The notes below the pieces were generated by a model. The model was given only the letters and a program-made list of their open reading frames with translations. It did not search any database and was not told the origin of the DNA. Below, in pieces: positions 45,637 through 53,996 of a stretch of 64,000 nucleotides of DNA. Source of the DNA: an uncultured Pelagibacteraceae bacterium (GTDB lineage Bacteria; Pseudomonadota; Alphaproteobacteria; Pelagibacterales; Pelagibacteraceae); the NCBI GenBank assembly GCA_902578265.1, contig CACHCA010000003.1:87210-151209 (forward strand). The letters run 5' to 3'. Position numbers and translations under genes: made by a program. Each line of letters starts with the position of its first letter. Positions within the stretch are counted from its first letter, which is position 1.

Positions 45637-47024
45637 CTTAATTTTTTATATTTCCTTATCATCTTTTTGATATTATCAAAAGATGTTCCACCATAAGATT
45701 TTTTGGAATTGACAGAATTCTTTAAATCAAACACTTTTAGCACATCCTTTGTTAATGTAGGTTCTATCTTTTTCAAGTCTTCCATGGATAATTCATTTAG
45801 TTTTTTCTTTTTCTTTTCAGCTAAATTCACTAGCAAAGCTGTTTTTTGATAAGCTTTTCTAAAAGACATTGAATTATTCTTAACAAGGTAATCTGCTAAA
45901 TCTGTTGCAGTAATGTAACCTGAGTATGCCAATTCAAGCATTCTTTTTTTATTAGGACTTACATTCTTAAGAATTTCATTAAATACTTTTAAACTTTGAA
46001 AAAGGACATCATATGATTTAAAAATAATTTCTTTATCATCTTGAAGATCCTTAAAGTATGAAAGAGGCAATCCTTTTAATATAGTAAACATTGAAAATAA
46101 ATTACCAAAAGTAATTCCAGATTTACCTCTTAAGTACTCTAAAAGATCAGGATTTTTTTTTTGTGGCATTATTGATGAACCGGTTACTATTTTATCTGAG
46201 AGGTTAATTAGATTAAAACCATCAGAATTCCAGATAATTAATTCTTCAGAAATTCTTGATAAATGCAACGAACAAACAGAAACACTATAAAGAAAATCTA
46301 AAACGAAATCTCTATCCGCTACAGTGTCGATTGAATTATTTGTAGGCTTTTCAAAACCAAGTTTTTTTGTCGTATAGTTCCTGTCAATGTTAAAAGAAGT
46401 TCCAGTTAATGCAGCAACACCTAATGGGTTTTCATTTAGACTGTCTAAATTATTCTTAAATCTGTCTTTGTCTCTTTTAAACATCTCTACGTATGCCATT
46501 AGATAGTGTGCAAATGAAACTGCTTGTGCATTTTTTAAATGGGTAAAACCTGGCATAATAGTATCTACATTTTTTTGAGCTAAATTAATTGAATTTTTAA
46601 TTACATTATTTAACATCATACTAATTTTTTGATTTGCAGATTTAATCCAGATCTTAAAGTCGGTTATCACTTGGTCATTTCTAGATCTTGCTGTGTGAAC
46701 ATAACCCGCTTCTTCACCAATTATTTGAAACAGTCGGTTTTCAATATTAATATGAATGTCCTCGTATTTTTTATTAAATTCAAATTTTTTATTGGATATT
46801 TCTTTTTCAATTTTATTTAGTCCATAAATAATTTTATTTTTTGTTCTAAAAGAAATTATTTTTTGTTTAAATAACATTTCTACATGAGCAATAGAACCAT
46901 TTATATCTTCTTTATACAGTCTTTTATCTACATCAATAGAGCTACCTATTTTTTGTGAGAGATTAGAAGAATTATTTTTAATTCTTGTATTCCATATTGT
47001 CTGGTTGTTTTTATTTTTTACCAT
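45633..47024 (-). CDS. argH: Argininosuccinate lyase
   Basis: Final step of arginine synthesis: argininosuccinate to arginine and fumarate. 463 aa with the superfamily signature GSSIMPQKKNPDLLE, the HTARSRNDQV segment and PGFTHLKNAQAVSFAHYL. The N-terminus varies but the ATG at 47024 gives a normal length. It is divergent from the thioredoxin-like gene across 24 bp and heads the argH-lptM-lysA minus-strand unit. Confidence 0.97.
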   Translation of the reverse strand: MVKNKNNQTIWNTRIKNNSSNLSQKIGSSIDVDKRLYKEDINGSIAHVEMLFKQKIISFRTKNKIIYGLNKIEKEISNKKFEFNKKYEDIHINIENRLFQIIGEEAGYVHTARSRNDQVITDFKIWIKSANQKISMMLNNVIKNSINLAQKNVDTIMPGFTHLKNAQAVSFAHYLMAYVEMFKRDKDRFKNNLDSLNENPLGVAALTGTSFNIDRNYTTKKLGFEKPTNNSIDTVADRDFVLDFLYSVSVCSLHLSRISEELIIWNSDGFNLINLSDKIVTGSSIMPQKKNPDLLEYLRGKSGITFGNLFSMFTILKGLPLSYFKDLQDDKEIIFKSYDVLFQSLKVFNEILKNVSPNKKRMLELAYSGYITATDLADYLVKNNSMSFRKAYQKTALLVNLAEKKKKKLNELSMEDLKKIEPTLTKDVLKVFDLKNSVNSKKSYGGTSFDNIKKMIRKYKKLR

Positions 47025-47048
47025 GATAATTAATTATACCTATTTAAC

Positions 47049-47558
47049 ATGAGATTATTAATAATATTTGTTTTAATGCTATCAAATTCTTTTGCTAGTG
47101 ACACATCCGGTATAAAAAATTTAGTCATTAATAAAGAGTTAAAAAATTACAGTGATATAACGTTTTTAAACATTAAAAATAAAGAATTATACTTAAATGA
47201 TTATAAAGGAAATCTAGTTTTATTGAATTTTTGGGCAACTTGGTGTGCTCCATGTAAAGATGAAATGCCATCTTTAGATTTGTTAGCTGAAAATCCAAAT
47301 TTAGGTAATCTAAAGATATTTCCTATAAATATTGGCAAGGATACTAGTCAAAAATCTTTAACTTTCTTTGAAGATTTGAAGATAAAAAATTTAGAAATAT
47401 ATTTTGACTCACCCAATACATTGGCAAAGAAATTTAAATTAAGAGGTCTTCCTACAACTATACTTTTTAACAAAGATGGACTTGAGTTTGCAAGAATAAT
47501 TGGATCAATCGACTTTGTTGATGAAAAATTTATTAAATGGTTAAGTAATTTTAATTAA
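47049..47558 (+). CDS. TlpA-like thiol-disulfide oxidoreductase
   Basis: 169 aa. A signal peptide (MRLLIIFVLMLSNSFA) exports it; the thioredoxin fold carries WATWCAPC with the redox Cys pair, and the cis-Pro segment LRGLPTTILF. TlpA-type proteins reduce disulfides in cytochrome c or copper-centre assembly. In other alphaproteobacteria tlpA also stands divergent to argH. Its last 4 bp overlap the convergent HIG1-type gene. Confidence 0.9.
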   Translation: MRLLIIFVLMLSNSFASDTSGIKNLVINKELKNYSDITFLNIKNKELYLNDYKGNLVLLNFWATWCAPCKDEMPSLDLLAENPNLGNLKIFPINIGKDTSQKSLTFFEDLKIKNLEIYFDSPNTLAKKFKLRGLPTTILFNKDGLEFARIIGSIDFVDEKFIKWLSNFN

Positions 47559-47758
47559 TTTTTAAAAAAATATGCAAAAGCAACTAAGGCTATAATTGCT
47601 ATAAATTGTAGCAAGACTCTTAACTGCATTAATTTATTAGAGTATTTCTTACTTGTTTCTCCACCTTTAAATAAAGTTCCAATACCAAGAATTAGAACTA
47701 AACCAACAGCCACAAGCAAGATTATAGATAAAATTTTTACTAATATTCCAGAAATCAT
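47555..47758 (-). CDS. HIG1-domain/twin-transmembrane small protein (67 aa)
   Basis: I start at the ATG at 47758 (MISGILVKIL); a longer frame upstream is antisense to the esterase and lacks family features. Two membrane helices (about 7-29 and 48-64) flank the polar loop GGETSKKYSNKLMQLRVLLQ. The loop and helix spacing match the HIG1_N family found in alphaproteobacteria and in mitochondrial respiratory supercomplex factors. Role is inferred from family only. Confidence 0.75.
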   Translation of the reverse strand: MISGILVKILSIILLVAVGLVLILGIGTLFKGGETSKKYSNKLMQLRVLLQFIAIIALVAFAYFFKN

Positions 47759-47807
47759 AAAATTATAGTAGGCTGTTTTATAGATAAAAAAACATAAATC
47801 AATTACT

Positions 47808-48461
47808 ATGACATTTTGCCTTGATACAATCATTATAAAACCAGAAAAAGATGTGAAAATTGAAAACGCAGTCATTTTACTACATGGGTACGGAGGTGAT
47901 GGTAAAGATATAAGTATGCTTTCATTAAATTGGAAAAGACACCTCACAAATACAATTTTTCTCTGCCCGAATGGTCATGAACCTTGCCCAATAAATCCAT
48001 CTGGGTATCAATGGTTTGATCTTACAAAAGATGATCCAAAATACATTTTAAATGAGACAATCAAGGCTGAAAAAAAACTCAATCAATTCATAGATGAGGT
48101 AAAAATTAAATATAATCTTGAAAACGATAAAATTTGTTTGTCTGGTTTTAGTCAAGGATGTATGATGTCAATTAATTTAGGGCTTACATCTAAAAATAAA
48201 TTTAGTTGTGTTGTAGGTTTTTCTGGAAAGATTATTAATCAAGAGGATCTCAAGCAAAGAAAGAGAACATCAACAAATATTCTTTTAATTCATGGTGATT
48301 CTGATCAAGTTGTCTCACCCAATTATATGTTAGAGGCAAAAGATTTTTTTATCAGATCTAATATTGAAATAGAGACCCATTTAATTAAGAATTGCGACCA
48401 TCATATTCCTATCGAAGCTTCCAGTATAGCATTAAATTATATTTTAAAAAAAATAAAATGA
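47808..48461 (+). CDS. Phospholipase/carboxylesterase family serine hydrolase
   Basis: 217 aa alpha/beta hydrolase. The oxyanion-strand motif is VILLHGYGGDGKD, the nucleophile elbow is SGFSQGCMM, the Asp is in IHGDSDQVVSP and the His is in NCDHHIP. This is the YpfH/carboxylesterase 2 group; the substrate is not known. It stands divergent to the HIG1-type gene (49 bp gap) and 45 bp before the HNH gene. Confidence 0.85.
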   Translation: MTFCLDTIIIKPEKDVKIENAVILLHGYGGDGKDISMLSLNWKRHLTNTIFLCPNGHEPCPINPSGYQWFDLTKDDPKYILNETIKAEKKLNQFIDEVKIKYNLENDKICLSGFSQGCMMSINLGLTSKNKFSCVVGFSGKIINQEDLKQRKRTSTNILLIHGDSDQVVSPNYMLEAKDFFIRSNIEIETHLIKNCDHHIPIEASSIALNYILKKIK

Positions 48462-48506
48462 GTTCTTAATATTGAAATCATTTTTTATTTAAGTTAAAAT
48501 TAATTT

Positions 48507-49076
48507 ATGAACAACTTTATTGAACAAGATGTATCATTAGAAAAATGTCCCGCATTAGTTTTAAATGCTGATTATAGACCTTTAAGCTATTATCCTTTAT
48601 CATTATGGTCTTGGCAAGATACAGTAAAGTCAGTTTTTTTAGATAGAGTAATTATAGTAAGTAGTTATGATAGAATTGTACGAAGTCCATCATTCAAAAT
48701 GCAGCTTCCAAGCGTAATTGCTCTTAAAGATTACATAGTTCCACAATCTAAACCAAGTTTTACAAGATTTAATGTTTTTTTAAGAGATAAATTTTCTTGT
48801 CAATATTGTGGAAGTGGAGAGGAATTAACTTTTGATCATTTGTTACCAAGATCAAAAGGTGGAGAAACACACTGGGATAATGTTGTAACTGCATGTTCAG
48901 CATGTAATGTTAAAAAAGGTGGAAAATTATTAAAATCTTCAGGAATGAAACTTAATCAATATCCTTATCAACCATCAACTGAAGATTTACATAGAAATGG
49001 AAAGAATTTTCCTCCTAATTATTTACATAAAAGTTGGATGGACTATTTATATTGGGATGTTGAGCTAGAAGCTTAA
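48507..49076 (+). CDS. HNH endonuclease family protein
   Basis: 189 aa. The N-terminal third (ALVLNADYRPLSYYPLSLWSW) is the helper domain found in a widespread stand-alone bacterial group. The C-terminal HNH core has two zinc Cys pairs (CQYCG and CSACN) around TFDHLLPRSKGGETHWDN, in which FDH and the downstream Asn/His form the metal nuclease site. The function in cells is not established; it is chromosomal and not next to any mobile element, so a repair-type role is as likely as a homing one. Confidence 0.85.
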   Translation: MNNFIEQDVSLEKCPALVLNADYRPLSYYPLSLWSWQDTVKSVFLDRVIIVSSYDRIVRSPSFKMQLPSVIALKDYIVPQSKPSFTRFNVFLRDKFSCQYCGSGEELTFDHLLPRSKGGETHWDNVVTACSACNVKKGGKLLKSSGMKLNQYPYQPSTEDLHRNGKNFPPNYLHKSWMDYLYWDVELEA

Positions 49077-49078
49077 AA

Positions 49079-49609
49079 TTAAATTTTCTCAGAAATATTT
49101 ATTGCTAATTTAGATCCAGTTTTGATAATTCTGTCCATTATAGCGTAAAAGCCTTTTTTTGTTGCACCCTCTTCATAAGCAATATCCTTATGATCTAATT
49201 CATCTTGTCTAAATTTTGTTATTTTCTTTTTTAATTCTTCCTCTTCAGGACCAAGCTGATTAATTTGATCTAAATAATGTTTATCAATAACTTCTTCAAC
49301 GGATGCTGTACATAGCATTGCAGCTTTTTTGCCTAATAATGTAGAGCCAAAACCCAAACCAACACCTAGTAAATCCCATAAGGGTAAAAATTTTGTTGGT
49401 TCTATATTTCTTTTTTTTATTTCTTTTTCAAAAAATTGACAATGTTCTATTTCGTGTTCTTTCATATCTTCAATTGTTTTTTTTAAACTTTCATTTTTTA
49501 CAATAGTGTTTAAAGCTAACAATTGTCCTTCATAGATTTTGACAGCACCTCTCTCACCAGCATGATCAACTCTAATAAATTCCTGTACTCTTTTATTTGT
49601 TTTTTTCAT
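49079..49609 (-). CDS. coq7: Demethoxyubiquinone hydroxylase Coq7
   Basis: Di-iron mono-oxygenase that hydroxylates demethoxyubiquinone, the penultimate ubiquinone step. 176 aa with two four-helix-bundle metal half-sites: DHAGERGAVKIYEGQ then EHEIEHCQFF, and CTASVEEVIDKHY then RQDELDHKDIA. It overlaps dsbB by 17 bp. Together with ubiE and ubiB elsewhere in the window it supports an aerobic ubiquinone-using organism. Confidence 0.96.
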   Translation of the reverse strand: MKKTNKRVQEFIRVDHAGERGAVKIYEGQLLALNTIVKNESLKKTIEDMKEHEIEHCQFFEKEIKKRNIEPTKFLPLWDLLGVGLGFGSTLLGKKAAMLCTASVEEVIDKHYLDQINQLGPEEEELKKKITKFRQDELDHKDIAYEEGATKKGFYAIMDRIIKTGSKLAINISEKI

Positions 49610-50078
49610 ATTTCTTAAAAATTTTTAAAAGTGTTATAATAAACATTAAACTAATTACAATATTAATGCTTGTGAGCGATAATCCAAAAATCCTAAATGT
49701 CACATCTTTACAACTTATTGTTTTTTCACTTAATTGTTTAAGCAAATCTTCTTTAGTGACAATCTCTGTCGAATTCTTTACTCCACAAATAGATGACTCC
49801 TGAAAAAAACCTTGTTCAATTCCAAAATGATAAAATGAAATTGCAAAAGAGAAGATAAAAGTGAGGATTAATAACATAACTAAAAATTTCTGATTTTTTC
49901 TAATTAAAAAGATCGCCATTATTATCATAATGCTTAATCCATAGGGAATTCTCTCTATTAAACATAAATTACAAGGCTGATGTCCAAGAATATATTCTAT
50001 AAAAAAAGCAGAAATTAAAGCAATAAAGCTAAATAAAAAAATTATTTTTAAATAAAATTCAGCTTTTAAATTAAACAT
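49593..50078 (-). CDS. dsbB: Disulfide bond formation protein B
   Basis: Inner-membrane quinone reductase that reoxidises DsbA. 161 aa with four membrane helices. The first periplasmic loop has the Cys pair CNLC (HQPCNLCLIERIPY) and the second has a Cys pair spaced by about 25 residues (SSICGVKN ... KTISCKD), all four catalytic Cys. It overlaps coq7 by 17 bp and the DedA/YqaA-type gene by 8 bp. Confidence 0.9.
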   Translation of the reverse strand: MFNLKAEFYLKIIFLFSFIALISAFFIEYILGHQPCNLCLIERIPYGLSIMIIMAIFLIRKNQKFLVMLLILTFIFSFAISFYHFGIEQGFFQESSICGVKNSTEIVTKEDLLKQLSEKTISCKDVTFRIFGLSLTSINIVISLMFIITLLKIFKKYEKNK

Positions 50079-50676
50079 TAGATTTAAAAATTAGATAAAT
50101 CACTAATCCAACAATAACAATTAATATCCCAATTATGGTAAACCATTTTGACCCATGTTTATCCATAAATTCATTAAACAAGTCTCCAAACATATAAGAG
50201 AGATATGACACTAAAAAAAATCTTAACCCTCTAGAAATTAAACTTATTAAAACAAATATTAAAAAATTAAATCCTATGAGACCACTTGCAATCGTAAAAA
50301 CTTTATAAGGAAGAGGGGTAAAACCTGCTAAAAAAAGAATCCCTAGCCAAGCATAAAAACCATCATTTTTTATCAAGCTTTCTTTTAAATTATATAGTTT
50401 ATCCTCATAACCATAAAAATTCATGATATGTGCTCCAAACTCGAAAAAGAATGCTCCAATTACATAGCCGAGCATACCACCTAAAACTGAAAATATTGTT
50501 GTTATAAAAAAAATTTTTTTAAAATCTGCTTTTTTGGAGATTACCATCGGAACAACCATAACATCAGGAGGAATAGGAAAAAAAGAGCTCTCAACAAATG
50601 ACACAATTGCTAAGTAATATTTAGAACTTTTGTGACCTGCTAAATCTAAACATTTTTTGTAAAGATTTTTAAACAT
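50071..50676 (-). CDS. DedA/YqaA-type VTT-domain membrane protein
   Basis: 201 aa membrane protein with about five helices. The segment FVESSFFPIPPDVMVVPMVISKK and later FTPLPYKVFTIASG are typical of the SNARE-associated/VTT (DedA) superfamily, in particular the YqaA branch. Members may flip lipids or small solutes; the substrate is unknown. Heads a minus-strand run with dsbB and coq7 (overlaps of 8 and 17 bp). Confidence 0.88.
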   Translation of the reverse strand: MFKNLYKKCLDLAGHKSSKYYLAIVSFVESSFFPIPPDVMVVPMVISKKADFKKIFFITTIFSVLGGMLGYVIGAFFFEFGAHIMNFYGYEDKLYNLKESLIKNDGFYAWLGILFLAGFTPLPYKVFTIASGLIGFNFLIFVLISLISRGLRFFLVSYLSYMFGDLFNEFMDKHGSKWFTIIGILIVIVGLVIYLIFKSNV

Positions 50677-50734
50677 TTTTTGGTTTTAATATAATTTTAG
50701 TTCTTATACTATTTAATAAATTATTAAACAATCG

Positions 50735-50819
50735 GGGCGAATGGCGGAACTGGTAGACGCGCACGACTCAAAATCGTGTTTCGCAAGAAGTGAGAGTTCG
50801 ATTCTCTCTTCGCCCACCA
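50735..50819 (+). tRNA. tRNA-Leu (anticodon CAA)
   Basis: Acceptor stem GGGCGAA pairs with TTCGCCC; encoded CCA end at 50817-50819. D-arm sequence TGGCGGAACTGGTAGACGCG is typical of tRNA-Leu. The anticodon arm CACGA-CTCAAAA-TCGTG gives anticodon CAA (UUG codon), followed by a long class II variable arm and TTCGATT T-loop. 85 bases. The acyl-CoA synthetase ATG is only 4 bases downstream. Confidence 0.97.
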
Positions 50820-50823
50820 AATT

Positions 50824-52524
50824 ATGCAATTAAGTAGAATAAACAGTTTAGTAGAACTTTTTTTTTCCAAGTATAAAGAAATAAACTCAGTTGCCGATAA
50901 GCCATTTTTAAAATGGTTAAAAGAAAATGAAAAAAATTTCTTTAGTTGGGAACAAGTTGCGTTAAAAATTCAAATTTTGTCTGAATACTTAAGAACAAAT
51001 TTAGCTGATGGAGACCGATGTATACTATTATCTGAAAACCGACCAGAGTGGCTTATCTCTGATATATCGATTATGAATGCAGGTGGAGTAACGGTTCCAT
51101 TATTTACAACTTATTCAGAGAAAGATTATGAATACATCATTAATGATTGTAAGCCAAAAATTTGTATAGTCTCTAATGAAATCCAATTAAAAAAAATACA
51201 AAAATTTATTTCAGAGGAAATAAAAGTTTTATCTATTGAAAATATAAATGAAAGAGTTGAGAACATAGAAAATATATTTGATGCATATTTAAAAAAAAAG
51301 AAATCAGATATTCATATAAGTTTTAATCAAAATCTTGAAAGGAAAGATCTTGCCTGTATAATTTATACATCTGGAACGACTGGTAATCCTAAAGGAGTAA
51401 TGCTTAGTCATGGAGGAATTTTATCAAATTGTGAGGGAGCTCAAGAAATATTAAACCAACTAGTTCAGGATAGTGAACCTACTTTTTTAACATGGTTACC
51501 CTTATCTCATTCATATGAGCATGCAGTTCAATTTGTTCAAATTTCACTTGGTGCAAAAATTTATTATGCTGAAAGTCTTGAGAAGTTATTATCCAATATG
51601 TCCGTTGCAAAACCTACGATTATGACAGCTGTCCCAAGATTTTATCAAAATTTGTACAGCAAAATTTCAATGAATTTTTCGAAACAAAAAGGGTTTAAGA
51701 AAAAACTTATATTATCCACTATCTCACTTGGTACCAAAAAACTAAATAATGAGAATTTAACATTGAGAGAAAAATTAATTAATTTTTTTTGTGAAAAACT
51801 TGTAAGAAAAAAGATTAAAAATCAATTTGGTGGAAAACTAAAGGCTTTTGTATCTGGGGGAGGTGCTTTAGATCAAAAAATTGGAGAATTTTTAAACGCA
51901 ATAGGATTGCCAACACTCCAAGGCTACGGTCTTACAGAGGCCTCACCTGTTGTAAGTTGTAATATTCCTGGAAAAATTAAAATCGACACAGTAGGTCCTC
52001 CTTTTAAAACAAACCAGGTAAATATAGCTGCGGATGGTGAAATCTTAGTTAAAGGTGAAAATGTCATGCTTGGTTATTGGAACATGAAAAAGGAAACAAC
52101 TGATGTAATAAGAAATGGCTGGTTGCATACTGGTGATATTGGAGAGATCACAGAAGATGGAAATTTAAAAATTACTGATAGAAAGAAAGAAATAATAGTT
52201 AATCTTGGTGGTGACAACATTTCACCATCTAAAATTGAAAATTTGTTATGTTTAAATGAAAAAATTAAACAAAGTTTTGTTTATGGAGACAAAAAAACTT
52301 ATTTAGTTGCGTTAATTGTTTCTGAAAGTACCGAAAATAGAAAAGAAATTGAAATTTTTTTAGAAAATATAAATAAAACTTTATCTTTAGTTGAAAAAGT
52401 TAAAAAATTTAAATTAATTAATGAAGAATTTACAATTGAAAATGGAATGTTAACACCGACTTTAAAACTAAAAAGAAAAAAAATTTTAGAAAAATATAAA
52501 GAGGATTTAGAAAAACTTTATTAA
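50824..52524 (+). CDS. AMP-dependent long-chain acyl-CoA synthetase (FadD-like)
   Basis: Activates a fatty acid to acyl-CoA via an acyl-adenylate. 566 aa. The P-loop is IIYTSGTTGNPKGVMLSHGG, the A5 motif is GYGLTEASPVVS, and WLHTGDIGEITEDG and DRKKEIIVNLGGDNISPSKIE are the hinge region. The ATG at 50824 is 4 bases after the tRNA-Leu CCA end, so the transcript probably also carries the tRNA and RNase processing frees the mRNA 5' end. Confidence 0.9.
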   Translation: MQLSRINSLVELFFSKYKEINSVADKPFLKWLKENEKNFFSWEQVALKIQILSEYLRTNLADGDRCILLSENRPEWLISDISIMNAGGVTVPLFTTYSEKDYEYIINDCKPKICIVSNEIQLKKIQKFISEEIKVLSIENINERVENIENIFDAYLKKKKSDIHISFNQNLERKDLACIIYTSGTTGNPKGVMLSHGGILSNCEGAQEILNQLVQDSEPTFLTWLPLSHSYEHAVQFVQISLGAKIYYAESLEKLLSNMSVAKPTIMTAVPRFYQNLYSKISMNFSKQKGFKKKLILSTISLGTKKLNNENLTLREKLINFFCEKLVRKKIKNQFGGKLKAFVSGGGALDQKIGEFLNAIGLPTLQGYGLTEASPVVSCNIPGKIKIDTVGPPFKTNQVNIAADGEILVKGENVMLGYWNMKKETTDVIRNGWLHTGDIGEITEDGNLKITDRKKEIIVNLGGDNISPSKIENLLCLNEKIKQSFVYGDKKTYLVALIVSESTENRKEIEIFLENINKTLSLVEKVKKFKLINEEFTIENGMLTPTLKLKRKKILEKYKEDLEKLY

Positions 52525-52640
52525 TATTATTAAATAATTGATTATAAGCCCCGTAAACATTAACTTTTTAAACATCAAAATTATATAAAATTAATTTTAT
52601 TTTTAAAATAATTTTGAAAAGTGTAACTTCAATTAAAGAA

Positions 52641-52669
52641 TTGACATAACGTATATAAAAAAATAAAAA
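52641..52669 (+). promoter_or_regulatory. Candidate promoter of the small basic peptide gene
   Basis: Perfect -35 hexamer TTGACA (52641-52646), 17 bp spacer, TAAAAA (52664-52669) as a partial -10. The start would be near 52675, giving a 45-base leader that contains the hairpin at 52681-52697. This is one of only two exact TTGACA promoters I found in intergenic sequence here. Confidence 0.5.
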
Positions 52670-52680
52670 TAAGTTAATTG

Positions 52681-52697
52681 CGAATCATTTTGATTCG
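52681..52697 (+). promoter_or_regulatory. Leader hairpin upstream of small basic peptide
   Basis: CGAATCA-TTT-TGATTCG: seven perfect base pairs with a 3-nt loop, 23 bp before the peptide ATG and upstream of its AAGGGAG ribosome site. It has no T run, so it is not a terminator. It may shape the mRNA 5' end or bind a regulator. Confidence 0.5.
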
Positions 52698-52720
52698 TTT
52701 AACTAAAAAGGGAGCTAAAG

Positions 52721-52798
52721 ATGCCTAAGAGAAGAAAAAAAGCAAAGAAGGCTAAGAAAAAAGCTAAGAAAAAAGCTAAGAAAAGAAGAAGAAGATAA
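52721..52798 (+). CDS. 25-residue Lys/Arg-rich basic peptide, unknown function
   Basis: ATG-to-TAA frame of 26 codons. The product is MPKRRKKAKKAKKKAKKK plus seven further residues ending in RRRR: 13 Lys, 6 Arg and 4 Ala out of 25, with AKK/AKKK repeats like bacterial histone-H1-like tails. It has its own promoter-like TTGACA, a leader hairpin, a strong ribosome site (AAGGGAG, about 7 bp spacing) and a strong terminator, which argues for a real, well-expressed gene. Its size and charge also recall very short basic ribosomal proteins. Binding to DNA or rRNA is my inference; no family is recognised. Confidence 0.75.
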   Translation: MPKRRKKAKKAKKKAKKKAKKRRRR

Positions 52799-52817
52799 TA
52801 ACTTAGTATTCTTTATT

Positions 52818-52860
52818 AAAAACGCTTCTCATAACTTTTAGTGTGAGAGGCGTTTTTTTT
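52818..52860. terminator. Bidirectional rho-independent terminator
   Basis: The stem AAAACGCTTCTCA / TGAGAGGCGTTTT (about 13 bp with one G-T pair, 12-nt loop) is followed by a T run to 52860 on the plus strand and by TTTTT on the minus strand. It ends the small basic peptide transcript and, from the other side, the carD transcript, whose stop is at 52859. Confidence 0.88.
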
Positions 52861-53728
52861 ATTCCTCAATTGGTTCATCCACATCTGTTATAGGCTCTTC
52901 AACTGGTAAAGGATTATTGTTCGGTGATTTATCTGTTTTACTCTCCTCTTTTATTTCTTTATTAATGTTTCTTTTGAGAGCTTTATCCAATTTTTTCTGT
53001 GTATCTTCCCTAGAAACATTCAAAACAATTTGAAATTCAGAAAGAATTCTATCATAAGCTTTTTCAAATAATTGTCTTTCACTATAAGACTGTTCAATCA
53101 TCAAATCATCTCCTTTATTTAAATCTCTTACCACTTCTGCAAGTTCATAAATTTTACCTGATGATATTTTCGCCTCATATTCTTGAGCTCTTCTACTCCA
53201 CATAGATCTTTTTATTTTGGGTTTACTTTTTAAAATAGAAATACTTTTATTAACTTGATTTATTGTGGATAGTGGACGCAAATGTGATTGTTTATTAACA
53301 GGTACCATACCACTAGCTTTATCTTTTTCAAATTTAATAATATATGTCTCAACATCAATACCACCGATATTAATTTTTTTAAATTCTGAGATTTGTCCAA
53401 CTCCATGTTTTGGATAAACAACATAATCCTTAATTTTATATTCTCTTTTTTCAGTGCTTTGTTTTTTAACTTTTTTTATTTCAGGTTTTAATTCATTATT
53501 TTTTGGTATCCTTAAATTTTCACCCTGTGTATCATTTTTTTTCTCAACTTTTTGATTAACTTTTTTTATAATCTTCTTTGAAATTTTTAATGGTTTCTTG
53601 ATTTTTTTTTTGATTTTAATTATTTTTTTTGTTTTACTTTTTTTTGTTAATTTTGTTTTTACTTTTTTTTTAAATGTTTTCTTTAAAATACTTTTCAAAC
53701 TTATTTTCTTCATTTTTATATTTTTCAT
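52859..53728 (-). CDS. carD: CarD-like transcriptional regulator with Lys-rich N-terminal extension
   Basis: CarD/CdnL-type factors bind RNA polymerase and stabilise open promoter complexes, often at rRNA promoters. The RNAP-interacting domain starts about residue 95 of this 289-aa product ([20 protein letters not shown]) and is followed by the conserved helical part ([28 protein letters not shown]). The preceding segment is almost all Lys/Ile/Ser and unlike usual CarD proteins (about 160-170 aa). The start is uncertain: ATG 53728 and ATG 53713 both lie inside fdxA, and a GTG is possible at 53755. Confidence 0.88.
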   Translation of the reverse strand: MKNIKMKKISLKSILKKTFKKKVKTKLTKKSKTKKIIKIKKKIKKPLKISKKIIKKVNQKVEKKNDTQGENLRIPKNNELKPEIKKVKKQSTEKREYKIKDYVVYPKHGVGQISEFKKINIGGIDVETYIIKFEKDKASGMVPVNKQSHLRPLSTINQVNKSISILKSKPKIKRSMWSRRAQEYEAKISSGKIYELAEVVRDLNKGDDLMIEQSYSERQLFEKAYDRILSEFQIVLNVSREDTQKKLDKALKRNINKEIKEESKTDKSPNNNPLPVEEPITDVDEPIEE

Positions 53729-53996
53729 GATCCGCAGGTGGATCTTTTTTTTCACTTATGTTAGGCCAGAGCTCAGAGTATTGCTTATTGATTTCTAACC
53801 ATTTTTCGCTACCTGGCTCAGTATCTGCTTTGATAGCATCCACTGGACACTCTGGCTCGCAAACGCCACAATCTATACACTCATCCGGTTTAATTACAAG
53901 CATATTTTTTCCTTCATAGAAACAATCTACAGGACAAACTTCAACGCAGTCCATTAATTTACATTTGATACATTTATCATTTACGATGTAAGTCAT
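53670..53996 (-). CDS. fdxA: 7Fe ferredoxin (FdxA type)
   Basis: Small electron carrier with one [3Fe-4S] and one [4Fe-4S] cluster. 108 aa with [18 protein letters not shown] and [16 protein letters not shown]. It starts [10 protein letters not shown] and has the C-terminal extension typical of the alphaproteobacterial FdxA. Its 3' end overlaps the start of carD, and its 5' end overlaps the TerB-like gene by 20 bp. The fdxA-carD pair is conserved in alphaproteobacteria. Confidence 0.96.
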   Translation of the reverse strand: MTYIVNDKCIKCKLMDCVEVCPVDCFYEGKNMLVIKPDECIDCGVCEPECPVDAIKADTEPGSEKWLEINKQYSELWPNISEKKDPPADHEKYKNEENKFEKYFKENI

